NCBI RefSeq assembly: GCF_003350505.1
Contig: NZ_QQAY01000012.1
Coordinates: 29,007-93,006 of the forward strand
DNA: 64,000 bases
DNA from: Falsibacillus pallidus
GTDB lineage: Bacteria; Bacillota; Bacilli; Bacillales; DSM-25281
Reading direction: 5' to 3'
The notes beneath the pieces are model-generated. The model ran no database searches. It saw only the letters and a program-made list of their open reading frames with translations, and was not told the origin of the DNA. Both the position numbers and the translations under genes were made by a program. Positions 31,544 through 39,814 of the stretch are shown here, one piece after another. Each line of letters starts with the position of its first letter. Position 1 is the first letter of the stretch.

Positions 31544-34063
31544 TTATTTTACTTTAAACTGCGTATAATGATCATTCTTTCCTAAGATGCTGCTTGTTGA
31601 ACGTGCGTATCTTGTTACGACCAGCTCATAAGTTTTTCCGGAGGCATATCCTCCCGCTGGCGCCGCTACCGTAACTGTTTTATCACTTTCAAGTTTTACT
31701 GTTGAAGAAAGCCTGTTTCCATTGCTGTCCTCTACGTAAATGGTTTGATTATTGATCGTTGAGCTTAACATTGGTGTGCTGAATGTGATAGTCCATTTTT
31801 TCGCAGTATCCACTACCTTAGCTGAAGAATCTGCCTGGAATGATGGTTCAATTGTATCAGCGGTATATTCTGCCTGAAGTTTGTCCAAATAAATGAACCC
31901 TCTATTTTTCAATGCTGCTTCCGGTTCAGCCAGATAGATGCTGCTGAATTTCACTGGGTAGGCAATGCCGCTTGGAATGCTTGCTTTGACGTATTTCCAA
32001 CCATACCAATTCAATCCGCCGTAAGCTGTGAAATCAACCGTATACTCTTTGCCGTTAGCATCCAATACTTTTCCTCTCAGCCAATGTTTTGCTCCATCGC
32101 CGTACACCCATACTCCGAGCTTTTGCGGCTTTCCTGGAATGGCCATTGGCTGCTGTGCCGTCATATAAGCAGCAGATACAGCAGTTCCGGTATTCGTAAA
32201 GTCATAGCTCAATTTCAGAGACGCAGCCCCTTCTTTTGCTTGCAGAACGGTCTCAGAAGCAATAGAGCTTGCTGCGTTCGAATTCACCATAGACAAGTTA
32301 TATGCATTATTCAAGCTGTGAAGCACATATGGTTTTGTGCTTACTTCCACTGGAATAGTAATCTTTTGCGATCCGTAGGAGGCTGTGATGCTTCCTTTCG
32401 TTTCTACATTGCCTGCGGTAAATGTCAGATTATTCACTGTCCCTACATTTCCATTCACAGTGAAACTTACGGCACTTGGATTAAAGATCATCGGCTGCCC
32501 ATTAGAAGAAACAGCTGTGACTTTTAATGAAGTGGCATCTCCCGGCCCGGCATAAATAGATGCTGGCGCCACACTCAGCTTGCCGACCTCATCTACGACT
32601 GTCACAGGTACACGAGCAATCCCGCCTTGATAGTTAACAACGACGGTGCCTTTTCCTGCTTGGTCTGCAACAAATTGATTTCCTTCAAAATGACCGACAG
32701 ATCCTTCAACAGAGAATAGGGCTTTGCTGCTGTCGACATTCAATTTGTTGTAGTATTGGTCCATGACTGAAGTTACTTGGAATCCAACTGATGCACCTTT
32801 TGCGATGACGCCAGGTGACGTTTGCTTCGCTTCTACATAAGTCGGTGTACCATTCGGTGCCGTACTGACTGCATTCAATGTTGCACTGACTCTTCTTTCC
32901 ACGCCATCGGATGGCTGATTCACAAGCGAAGCATACTCATCACCATGCTGACGGGCTACCATAGCCGTGGAGCCGCCGCCATCCAAGTTTAATGCATAGT
33001 AAGCCCCCATGGACGCTAAGTAGTCAGCGAATTCCTTCAGTGTCATCCCTTTGCTGAAGCCTGACTGCCTTCCGTCGACTGTCACAAAGAACACTCGGGA
33101 TCCAGTCGCATCAACAGCAACTGCCGTACGAGGGCTCCTTGTAGTATTTCTCGGACTGGTAGCGTCGATAGTCATATTAGCTTTTCCATTCTGGACAAGG
33201 AGCGGTCCGCTTGCCAGCATGAACTGAGAATTTTTCCACTTATCATCTACATCAACTGACAGGGAAACTTCATCGCCGATTTTTAAATCACGTATTTGAT
33301 CGACAGCTGTACCTTGTGCAGAAATAACATACCCGTCTTTCGGGATGGAAGCACTTGTAGATTGACCATAGGGACGAATGCTAGTAACTTTTCCTTTGAC
33401 CTCTTCGCCGTATGTCAAACCGTAGTCCACTGATTTAGGAACACCAGTAACTACTACTTCAAGGCCAAACTGGTTTGTGCGGGTATGGTCATAGCTATAT
33501 GCCGATGTGTACAAGATGCTTTCATTTTCATTTCTTACTCTGTTAAACGAATTCAAGCTATACGTTTGATTGTGGTGTGAAATATATATTTGAAGATTAA
33601 AAGGACTGATTTGCCCCAACCCGCTTGCATTGATTCCAAATGCAGCCGGTACGTACATAAAATCATTCGATTGATTCGATACAGCACCTAAATTAAGCAG
33701 CCGGTTCCCTTGTGAAAGCAAATATGCCGGGAAACCAGTGTCCGTGTGAAATAAGGATGCATTGACTGCCCCTACCACATGATGGCCTTCAGTTGTATCT
33801 CTTTTTGCCATATTACTTACCGTTGCAGTAGAATTAATCGGGTTCGGGATTCCCATTTCAAGTTTCGTGTATGGATCGTTTAAATTAATATCAAGGGTAT
33901 TGATCGACTGTGAATAGCCTGAGACAGTCGTAGAGGTTTGATCGTGCGTTACCCCAGGCGATACCTGGACAGCAGCGCTTGCACCTGTTGCCGTGGCTTG
34001 AGTGAACAATAGGGCTCCAAGAACTCCCCATGCCAGCTTTTTTCTTAACGTTGCAATTGCCAA
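31544..34063 (-). CDS. Secreted phosphodiester glycosidase (NAGPA-domain) with Ig-like modules
   Basis: An 839-aa exported protein. A signal peptide with ATATGASA before the cleavage region is followed by a NAGPA/DUF2233 domain (to about residue 395) with the family motifs MLASGPLLVQNGK, RSPRTAVAVDATG and LNLDGGGSTAMVAR. Such enzymes split N-acetylglucosamine phosphodiesters. The C-terminal half has a Big2-like domain (about 410-490), a carbohydrate-binding-like region (about 590-720, with KLGVWVYGDGAKHWLRGKV) and a final Ig-like domain ending TQFKVK. There is no SLH domain. It is convergent with slaP. Its substrate may be the wall glycopolymer linkage; this is inference. Confidence 0.9.
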   Translation of the reverse strand: MAIATLRKKLAWGVLGALLFTQATATGASAAVQVSPGVTHDQTSTTVSGYSQSINTLDINLNDPYTKLEMGIPNPINSTATVSNMAKRDTTEGHHVVGAVNASLFHTDTGFPAYLLSQGNRLLNLGAVSNQSNDFMYVPAAFGINASGLGQISPFNLQIYISHHNQTYSLNSFNRVRNENESILYTSAYSYDHTRTNQFGLEVVVTGVPKSVDYGLTYGEEVKGKVTSIRPYGQSTSASIPKDGYVISAQGTAVDQIRDLKIGDEVSLSVDVDDKWKNSQFMLASGPLLVQNGKANMTIDATSPRNTTRSPRTAVAVDATGSRVFFVTVDGRQSGFSKGMTLKEFADYLASMGAYYALNLDGGGSTAMVARQHGDEYASLVNQPSDGVERRVSATLNAVSTAPNGTPTYVEAKQTSPGVIAKGASVGFQVTSVMDQYYNKLNVDSSKALFSVEGSVGHFEGNQFVADQAGKGTVVVNYQGGIARVPVTVVDEVGKLSVAPASIYAGPGDATSLKVTAVSSNGQPMIFNPSAVSFTVNGNVGTVNNLTFTAGNVETKGSITASYGSQKITIPVEVSTKPYVLHSLNNAYNLSMVNSNAASSIASETVLQAKEGAASLKLSYDFTNTGTAVSAAYMTAQQPMAIPGKPQKLGVWVYGDGAKHWLRGKVLDANGKEYTVDFTAYGGLNWYGWKYVKASIPSGIAYPVKFSSIYLAEPEAALKNRGFIYLDKLQAEYTADTIEPSFQADSSAKVVDTAKKWTITFSTPMLSSTINNQTIYVEDSNGNRLSSTVKLESDKTVTVAAPAGGYASGKTYELVVTRYARSTSSILGKNDHYTQFKVK

Positions 34064-34518
34064 TGAAATAACTCTCCTTTTCTCCTAAAAAATATCCAAA
34101 TTCGACTCCTAATATATGGATGCAATTAAAATTATAGCGAAACTTGTAAAAAATTAATATATAAAGTTATAAAATAGCAAAAATAAAGACTAATGTCATG
34201 CGTAAATAGACACAAAAAAAGAACATCCGTCCCATTAACGAATGTCCTTTTCCGGCTCAACCTTCACCCACGCGCTTCTATAAAGTTCAAAACAGGAATT
34301 TTACTACAAATATATTTTACCATATTATGTCCTAGTTACAAGATAAAATATGAAAATATTAGTCATCTTGGATAACTTATGTTATTAAAGAAAATATTGG
34401 TTTATTTTTAATCCTTCCATTTACGCAACCTTTTCCACATTGCTTTCGTCAAAGTGGTAAATATTCCATTAACTGTAACTGATAATTATTAGAAGCAGCC
34501 ATGGTTAGGAGGATCTGG
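34064..34518. other. Gap with terminator-like hairpin and short gene remnant or leader
   Basis: On the minus strand GGACATTCGT / ACGGATGTTC forms a hairpin (34221-34247) followed by seven Ts, about 150 nt upstream of the glycosidase start. Just before it a minus-strand frame reads LYRSAWVKVEPEKDIR then a stop. This is either the end of a decayed gene with its terminator or a leader with an attenuator for the glycosidase gene. No complete gene is visible. Confidence 0.45.
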
Positions 34519-35388
34519 ATGTTTAAACGCATTGCAGCAATAGTAATTTTATTAGGGGTATTAGGTGGATGTGAATCACCTCAAAATGGAAGTGTAAAGG
34601 CTGGCCAAGGTGCGGAGCCTATAAACGATATTCCCGCTCAAGCAGAGCCCATAAACCACGCGAAGGTAGATCAGTCCATTAAATATTATAGCAAGTCTTA
34701 CATCCAATCTCTCGATGATTTGTTCATAAAATCTGGGCTTGGAGAAGTGGGAATGGGAGGATTGGACAGAGGGACGGCACATCCTTTATACGATTTATTG
34801 AAAGAAGGCGAGTCCGTTAAAATCGATGTTCCTAGGCTGATCAAAGAAGGTTATACCTATGATACTTTTCTTTATCATTATAATGTGGATAAAAAAGAAT
34901 TCGAGCTTGTCAAAAAGATGGTGTTAGATAATACGAAGCACCGGTACAGCTATTTCAAACTTTCCAACAATCAAAATCAAATTTACTATATAAAAAATGT
35001 TTTAATAAACCCGGAAAAGAAAGAAGTCCAAAAAACTTACAGGCGAATTTTCGTTCTATATGATATTAAGAATGCCCGTATTGATGTGGATCAAAAGGTA
35101 TACTATCCCTTGGATACTGTGAAGGTTAAATTAACCAATCTCGGAACCCAGGATCTATTGACTGGGCTTGGCGTATACCTTGAGAAGTGGCGTGATGGCA
35201 AATGGCAATCCTATAAATACCAACAAGCAGTAGCTGATGTTGGAATCGTATTACCTCCAGGAGTCAGCCACACCAATACCATTCCAGTAAAAGCCCTTAC
35301 ACCCGGCTACTATCGAGTAACCGATCAATCAGATACTAAAAGGATTGCTGCTACCTTTCAAGTGTCGGTAATCAAAACGATGGAATAG
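34519..35388 (+). CDS. Lipoprotein A of a three-gene tandem family
   Basis: A 289-aa lipoprotein: MFKRIAAIVILLGVLGGC is a signal peptide with lipobox, so Cys19 is the lipid anchor. The middle holds KSYIQSLDDLFIKSGLGE and TFLYHYNVDKKEFELVKKM. The last about 100 residues (VDQKVYYPLDTVKVKLTNLG, LEKWRDGKWQSYKY, LTPGYYRV) look like a bacterial Ig-like domain. The ATG at 34519 has AGGAGG 6 nt upstream; the earlier ATG at 34501 overlaps that site. It is the first of three adjacent paralogues (next at 35478 and 36422). Function unknown; an envelope or sensory role is possible. Confidence 0.88.
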   Translation: MFKRIAAIVILLGVLGGCESPQNGSVKAGQGAEPINDIPAQAEPINHAKVDQSIKYYSKSYIQSLDDLFIKSGLGEVGMGGLDRGTAHPLYDLLKEGESVKIDVPRLIKEGYTYDTFLYHYNVDKKEFELVKKMVLDNTKHRYSYFKLSNNQNQIYYIKNVLINPEKKEVQKTYRRIFVLYDIKNARIDVDQKVYYPLDTVKVKLTNLGTQDLLTGLGVYLEKWRDGKWQSYKYQQAVADVGIVLPPGVSHTNTIPVKALTPGYYRVTDQSDTKRIAATFQVSVIKTME

Positions 35389-35477
35389 GCTTAGCTGCCT
35401 CTTTCCTCATTATTTTAACGGGTTTCTCAAAGTACTTGATCTGATCCTAAAACAACAACGATTTGGAGGATAGGGAA

Positions 35478-36329
35478 TTGTTTAAACGTTTATCTACAGC
35501 AATTATCCTTTTATTGGTGGTATTAGGAGGATGCGAATTTCAGCATGCGAGTGTCCAGACGGTTCAAAACAAACCTCCAGGGATGGACTTGCCAAATCAA
35601 GGAGTTCCGATCAAGCATAAAAAGTTGGATCCCCCTTTGGAATTCTCCAACAAATCTTTCGTTGATTCACTTGATGCCTCTTTTAAAAAGTCTGGCTTCG
35701 GTGATTTTGCAGCTAGGAATTATCGTATGGTCCAAATTATGGAACGAAGCGAAAAAGTTAAAATCGGTGCTCCGAAGCATATAAAAGATGGTGATACCTA
35801 TGAGACTTCCCTCTATCATTACAATAATACTACAAAAGAATTCGAGCTAATGAAGAAGTTAATATTGGATAAAACCAAGCAACGCTCCGCCTATTTAAAA
35901 TTATTAGAAGATGAAAATCAAGCTTACTATATGAAGAGTGTTTTGATTAATCCTGAAAAAGATGTTGTGGAAGAGTCCTTTAGGAGAATCTTTGTTCCCT
36001 ATAAGTATAGGAATTACAGAATAGATGTCGACAAAGATGTTTATTACCCCAATGAAACTGTAAAAGTTCGAACGACTAATCTGGGGACTAAGAAAATGGG
36101 AACTGGCACAGATGAATATCTGGAAAAGTGGACCGGCACCAAGTGGAAGCATTATCAATATGTACTTTACTCAGAAATGATCTTAAAGATAATCCCCCCT
36201 AATAGGAGCCACACCAACACCATTCCAGTGAATAAACTTACACCTGGTTTCTATAGGGTGATTAATAAGGATGGGGAAAATAGCTTCGAAGCTGCATTTG
36301 AAGTAAAGAAAGCAAAAACTAGGGAATAG
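35478..36329 (+). CDS. Lipoprotein B of the tandem family
   Basis: A 283-aa paralogue of its neighbours. It starts MFKRLSTAIILLLVVLGGC with lipid Cys at 19. Shared blocks are KSFVDSLDASFKKSGFGD, TSLYHYNNTTKEFELMKKLI, YMKSVLINPEKDVVEES, RIFVPYKYRNYRIDVDKDVY and LTPGFYRV. The start is TTG because GGAGGA lies 7 nt upstream and the protein then aligns exactly with lipoproteins A and C. B and C are closer to each other than to A, pointing to a more recent second duplication. An 89-nt gap follows A with no terminator seen, so an operon is likely. Confidence 0.88.
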   Translation: MFKRLSTAIILLLVVLGGCEFQHASVQTVQNKPPGMDLPNQGVPIKHKKLDPPLEFSNKSFVDSLDASFKKSGFGDFAARNYRMVQIMERSEKVKIGAPKHIKDGDTYETSLYHYNNTTKEFELMKKLILDKTKQRSAYLKLLEDENQAYYMKSVLINPEKDVVEESFRRIFVPYKYRNYRIDVDKDVYYPNETVKVRTTNLGTKKMGTGTDEYLEKWTGTKWKHYQYVLYSEMILKIIPPNRSHTNTIPVNKLTPGFYRVINKDGENSFEAAFEVKKAKTRE

Positions 36330-36421
36330 GCATTGCGTCATATCCCCTCATTAATTTATCGGGTAACTCATAATACTTGGTGATTTAAATATAAGCAAAA
36401 CAGTATTCGGAGGAGATGGTA

Positions 36422-37282
36422 TTGTTTAAACGTTTCTCTACTTTAATTATAATTGTGCTGGTTTTATTAGGAGGCTGCGAATCTCAGCATGGCAGTGTCC
36501 AAAAGATTCAAAGCAAACCACCCGGGATGGACTTGCCCCATGAAGCATTCCCCATCAACCATGAGATAATGGACCATGCTGTTATATTCTCCAGCAAATC
36601 TTATATTCAATCACTGGATGCGTCTTTCAAAAAGTCGGGTTTTGGTGACTTAACAAGTCTAGATTATCACGGTGGTAAAATCATGGAGCGAAGCGAGTAC
36701 ATTAAAGTCGATGTACCAAAGCTAATAAAAGAAGGATATACCTACGAGTCTTCTCTATATCATTATAATGATGATAAAAACGAATTTGAATTGATTAAAA
36801 AGTTAATCTTAGATAAAACTAAGCACCGATACGGCTACTTAAAACTATTAGATGATCAAAATAAAGCATATTATATGAAGAGTGTTTTGATAAATCCTGA
36901 TGATAAAGTTGAGGAAACATCATATAGTAGAATTTTCGTTCCCTACAAATATGAGAATTATAGAATTGATGTTGATAAAGATGTTTATTATCCTTCAGAA
37001 ACTGTAAAAGTAAGTACGACCAATTTGGGAACTGACTATATGACTACTGGAATAGGTGGGCACCTTGAGAAGTGGACCGGCAGCGAGTGGAAAGAATTTA
37101 AATATTCAGATGCAGATGGTCCAGTTACATTGGTAGAAATTATGATGCCTCCAAATGGTGCTTACACAACCACTATTCCAGTTAAAATGCTCACACCCGG
37201 TTTCTATAGAATGACCTCTATTAGAGGCAACAGAAGAATTGGTGCTTCATTTGAAGTGAAGGAAGCAAAAACGAGGGAATAG
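36422..37282 (+). CDS. Lipoprotein C of the tandem family
   Basis: A 286-aa paralogue. It begins MFKRFSTLIIIVLVLLGGC (lipobox LGGC), then KPPGMDLPHEAFPINHE, KSYIQSLDASFKKSGFGD, SSLYHYNDDKNEFELIKKLI, RIFVPYKYENYRIDVDKDVY and LEKWTGSEWKEFKY. It shares KPPGMDLP with B. The TTG at 36422 fits the GGAGG 8 nt upstream; the ATG at 36416 is too close. It ends 18 nt before the convergent PlcR-like regulator gene, with no clear terminator between them. Function unknown; linkage to a peptide-sensing regulator is suggestive only. Confidence 0.88.
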   Translation: MFKRFSTLIIIVLVLLGGCESQHGSVQKIQSKPPGMDLPHEAFPINHEIMDHAVIFSSKSYIQSLDASFKKSGFGDLTSLDYHGGKIMERSEYIKVDVPKLIKEGYTYESSLYHYNDDKNEFELIKKLILDKTKHRYGYLKLLDDQNKAYYMKSVLINPDDKVEETSYSRIFVPYKYENYRIDVDKDVYYPSETVKVSTTNLGTDYMTTGIGGHLEKWTGSEWKEFKYSDADGPVTLVEIMMPPNGAYTTTIPVKMLTPGFYRMTSIRGNRRIGASFEVKEAKTRE

Positions 37283-37300
37283 GCTTAGCGGCCTCTTCTC

Positions 37301-38191
37301 TCATTCTTTTACAACTTTCAACTTATCGATTTTATCAGAAATGAACGCAATGTATTTCTCATCTTTCTGGAGCTTGAAAATAAACAATGCCTTTTCAAAA
37401 TATTTTATTGCCAGCATGATTTTGTTTTCGAGTTCGTAATTGTAGCCTAGATGGTAGTGGAGTTCACCCAAACAGTACAAGTTATCCTTTTTGATACAGT
37501 AATTAATCGCCTCTTTACAATGCTCAATGGATTCTTCAAAGCGTTCCTGTCGAGTATAAGCTCTGGCAATATTATAAAATAGCTTCGGTTTAATACTGAC
37601 ATCTTTAACATATGGAAGCAGTTCTAGATGTTCCTTAGCCAATTTATAAATATTGAGCGCCGCATCAAAGTCACCCTCCTCAGAATAGATGGTTCCCAGA
37701 GAAAGGTAAATCTCAATCTCCCTTTCCGAAAATACCTTCTCAGAGGATTGAGTCATGGATATTGCATCTTTCAAACAGGAAATCGACCAATCACGATTTT
37801 TTTTGTTTAAAATATAGGCTGCAATTCCTTTGTGCCACAGAAGCAGCTGCTGATTCTTCTTATTTTGAGTAAATAAAGGGTTTTTTTCCTCGGACTTCAC
37901 GATTTCCAACATTTCTGAGTAGCTCATTCTTCTTCTCGCCGACCCAAGAACCTCCTCAACTTCCTGAACATAATCAATCCTTGGTGTCGTTCCGATGTCA
38001 AAGAAATAATTGACATCAAGACCCAGCCGCTGAGCGATCAAGTATAGCGTGGAGGCATATGGATACACATCGCCTTTTTCAATTTTGCTGATCTGCGCTT
38101 GGGTACAAATCCCCTCTGCTAATTCTTCCTGAGATAGTCCCATCAATTTTCTTAATTCCCGAATTTTTTTACCAATAACTGAAAAGTCCAT
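37301..38191 (-). CDS. PlcR-like peptide-sensing transcriptional regulator (RRNPP family)
   Basis: A 296-aa regulator with an N-terminal Xre-type helix-turn-helix (residues 6-62: IGKKIRELRKLMGLSQEELA, ISKIEKGDVYPYASTLYLIA) and five or so TPR-like repeats (about 105-290; for example IYLSLGTIYSEEGDFDAALN, LFYNIARAYTRQERFEESIE, ELHYHLGYNYELENKIMLAI). This is the PlcR/NprR layout, in which the TPR part binds a small re-imported peptide. The ATG at 38191 is preferred to a TTG just before it. The divergent gene at 38385 encodes a PapR-like pro-peptide, the expected partner. Target genes are unknown; candidates are the flanking lipoproteins and the gene at 38801. Confidence 0.88.
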   Translation of the reverse strand: MDFSVIGKKIRELRKLMGLSQEELAEGICTQAQISKIEKGDVYPYASTLYLIAQRLGLDVNYFFDIGTTPRIDYVQEVEEVLGSARRRMSYSEMLEIVKSEEKNPLFTQNKKNQQLLLWHKGIAAYILNKKNRDWSISCLKDAISMTQSSEKVFSEREIEIYLSLGTIYSEEGDFDAALNIYKLAKEHLELLPYVKDVSIKPKLFYNIARAYTRQERFEESIEHCKEAINYCIKKDNLYCLGELHYHLGYNYELENKIMLAIKYFEKALFIFKLQKDEKYIAFISDKIDKLKVVKE

Positions 38192-38326
38192 CAATTAATC
38201 CGCCCCTAAATATTCCTAAAGTTATATTTTTCATCATGCAGATTCGCTTTGAAGGTAAAAATACCTATTTCATCTCTCTAATCACTTCTGATTCGATATT
38301 GCTTAAAATTCAATTTGTGATTTAAT

Positions 38327-38349
38327 ATAGTTAATAACTATTCTATACT
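38327..38349 (+). promoter_or_regulatory. Candidate operator and -10 of the PapR-like gene
   Basis: ATAGTTA-A-TAACTAT (38327-38341) has perfect 7-bp arms. TATACT, a good -10, starts 2 nt after it, and no good -35 is present. An activator site in place of the -35 region fits activation by a PlcR-like protein. It differs from the PlcR box TATGNAN4TNCATA. Confidence 0.55.
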
Positions 38350-38384
38350 ATCTAATTATTTTGACAATAAAAGGAGGAAAAATA

Positions 38385-38525
38385 ATGAAAAAAACACTTT
38401 TTGCTATTATCGCTGCTTCTCTTTTGGTTTTTGGTGCCGGAGCTACATTGAATGTAAGTAAACAAGAGAACGCGGAACTTCCGCCATTATTCTCACAAAC
38501 TCAAGAACTTCCACCACTATTCTAA
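38385..38525 (+). CDS. PapR-like secreted signalling pro-peptide with a duplicated signal
   Basis: A 46-aa open frame with a strong Shine-Dalgarno (AAAGGAGG, about 8 nt before ATG) and its own terminator. Residues 1-24 (MKKTLFAIIAASLLVFGAGA) are a signal peptide. After a short charged stretch (SKQENA) comes ELPPLF, then SQTQ, then ELPPLF at the very end. B. cereus PapR has the same build: 48 aa, export signal, and a C-terminal LPFEF-type heptapeptide that binds PlcR. It is divergent from the PlcR-like gene, 193 bp away, whereas papR follows plcR in B. cereus. The two identical hexapeptides are unusual. The pairing is inferred from position and architecture. Confidence 0.8.
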   Translation: MKKTLFAIIAASLLVFGAGATLNVSKQENAELPPLFSQTQELPPLF

Positions 38526-38575
38526 TTGTACCATTACTGAACGACAAAGTTATCAGAAAAATACCTCTACCTTTA

Positions 38576-38606
38576 ACACCCTGCCAAGTCAGGGTGTCTT
38601 TTTTTA
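38576..38606 (+). terminator. Terminator of the PapR-like gene
   Basis: ACACCCTG / CAGGGTGT stem with a 6-nt loop, then CTTTTTTT. It shows the 46-codon gene is a separate transcription unit. Confidence 0.92.
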
Positions 38607-38800
38607 TTCATTTTCTCCTATAGTTATTCTTTCAGGAATATGCTTCTAGTTATAAGAAATGTAGAAAACCCCTGAAAACAGTCCCCATTTCCTATTTATT
38701 CTCTTTACATCACGATACATTAGATATACATTATTTCTATCAACCTGTTAATTTATAGTTATAAAGAATCAATTACCAATTCCAGGAGGTGCAAGATGAA

Positions 38801-39145
38801 ATGAATGAACTTGAAATGAAGATTGAACCCTCTTTTCTTGATCAAGACAATGTTATTGTTTTTTCATTCGACTTCATGAGTTTTTCGAATAAAATTGGAG
38901 AAGGTGTCGTCTACACGTATTCAGAACATAATCATCCTCACCCCTTAACCTATAACTCACGTGAATGTTTTGATTTAATGCCAGTTCTGAAAAATCAAAA
39001 TGGCAATATAGCCGTAATACATGACCTCACTATATTAGAAGAATATAAAGAATACTCCATGAAAAAAATGCTTCACTTTTTAAAAATCATTGGAATCAGC
39101 AAAGTGTATTTTGCTAACAGCATTTCCAACATTGCAGTTGGATGA
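38801..39145 (+). CDS. Uncharacterised 114-aa cytosolic protein
   Basis: I do not recognise this family. The product is 114 aa, acidic at the N-terminus (MNELEMKIEPSFLDQDN), with alternating hydrophobic strands (VIVFSFDFMSFS, GVVYTYSEHNH, GNIAVIHDLTILEEY) and a C-terminal helix/strand (MKKMLHFLKIIGISKVYFAN). No signal peptide or membrane segment is present. The ATG at 38801 has AGGAGGT 10 nt upstream. A TATAGTTA motif like that before the PapR-like gene lies about 40 nt upstream, so co-regulation is possible. A bidirectional terminator follows. Confidence 0.7.
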   Translation: MNELEMKIEPSFLDQDNVIVFSFDFMSFSNKIGEGVVYTYSEHNHPHPLTYNSRECFDLMPVLKNQNGNIAVIHDLTILEEYKEYSMKKMLHFLKIIGISKVYFANSISNIAVG

Positions 39146-39150
39146 ATATG

Positions 39151-39192
39151 AAAAAGGATAGGACGTGCATGGCACAATTCCTATCCTTATTT
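39151..39192. terminator. Bidirectional terminator between convergent genes
   Basis: AAGGATAGG / CCTATCCTT 9-bp perfect stem with A and T runs on both sides. Confidence 0.82.
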
Positions 39193-39566
39193 TAATTTTG
39201 ACTTTTTTCTATGGCTCCCATACCCTCCAGAATGATTTTGGCATCAGTGTTTAAATACTGCCGTATTTCGTCTTTTAGAAGAAGCGCTGCATGGTTTTTA
39301 ATGCTGAGCTTAAGCCCGCGAAGATCAAACTTTTTTGCATACGCATTGATCGCATTCACAGCCATTATCTCAGGTCTTGTCAATGGCTGTTCTCCCTTAT
39401 CATTTCTTGCCAAAATAAAATCGAAAAGCTCCCTAGCATTTCCTTTTAGCAGGTGTCGATTATCCTTCAGCCACTCCAGGTTTTCTTCTATATAAATACG
39501 TGTAGAAACCAAATCATGCTCGTCTACTGCTGTTTGAATTTTTCTTAAACACTCGTATGAATCCAT
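39192..39566 (-). CDS. Uncharacterised 124-aa helical protein
   Basis: I do not recognise this family. It is a soluble, mostly helical protein of 124 aa: an N-terminal pair of helices (YECLRKIQTAVDEHDLVSTR, IENLEWLKDN), a middle block LLKGNARELFDFILARNDKG, then LTRPEIMAVNAINAYAKKFD and a C-terminal block LKDEIRQYLNTDAKIILEGM. There is no signal peptide, Cys pair or enzyme motif. It has a fair Shine-Dalgarno (GGGGGAAG) before the ATG. It stands alone between the quorum-type locus and the SLH genes. Confidence 0.7.
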   Translation of the reverse strand: MDSYECLRKIQTAVDEHDLVSTRIYIEENLEWLKDNRHLLKGNARELFDFILARNDKGEQPLTRPEIMAVNAINAYAKKFDLRGLKLSIKNHAALLLKDEIRQYLNTDAKIILEGMGAIEKSQN

Positions 39567-39814
39567 CTTTTTCTTCCCCCTTCAGCGCATGCCTTATTAC
39601 TTATTATCGTCATTGTAAATTTAATATGAAGAAGGACTTTAGAAGGAAAAATCACAGGCGTTTCTTAAATGGAACAAAATAACAACTATATCATTGTTTT
39701 CTTTTGATAGAATGAGTATATAGAGTTTAAATTATCCATATTTACTACATATTATTTCTATTTATATATTTAAGGAAAATAAATTTTGTAGTTTTAAATG
39801 AGAGGAAGAATAAG

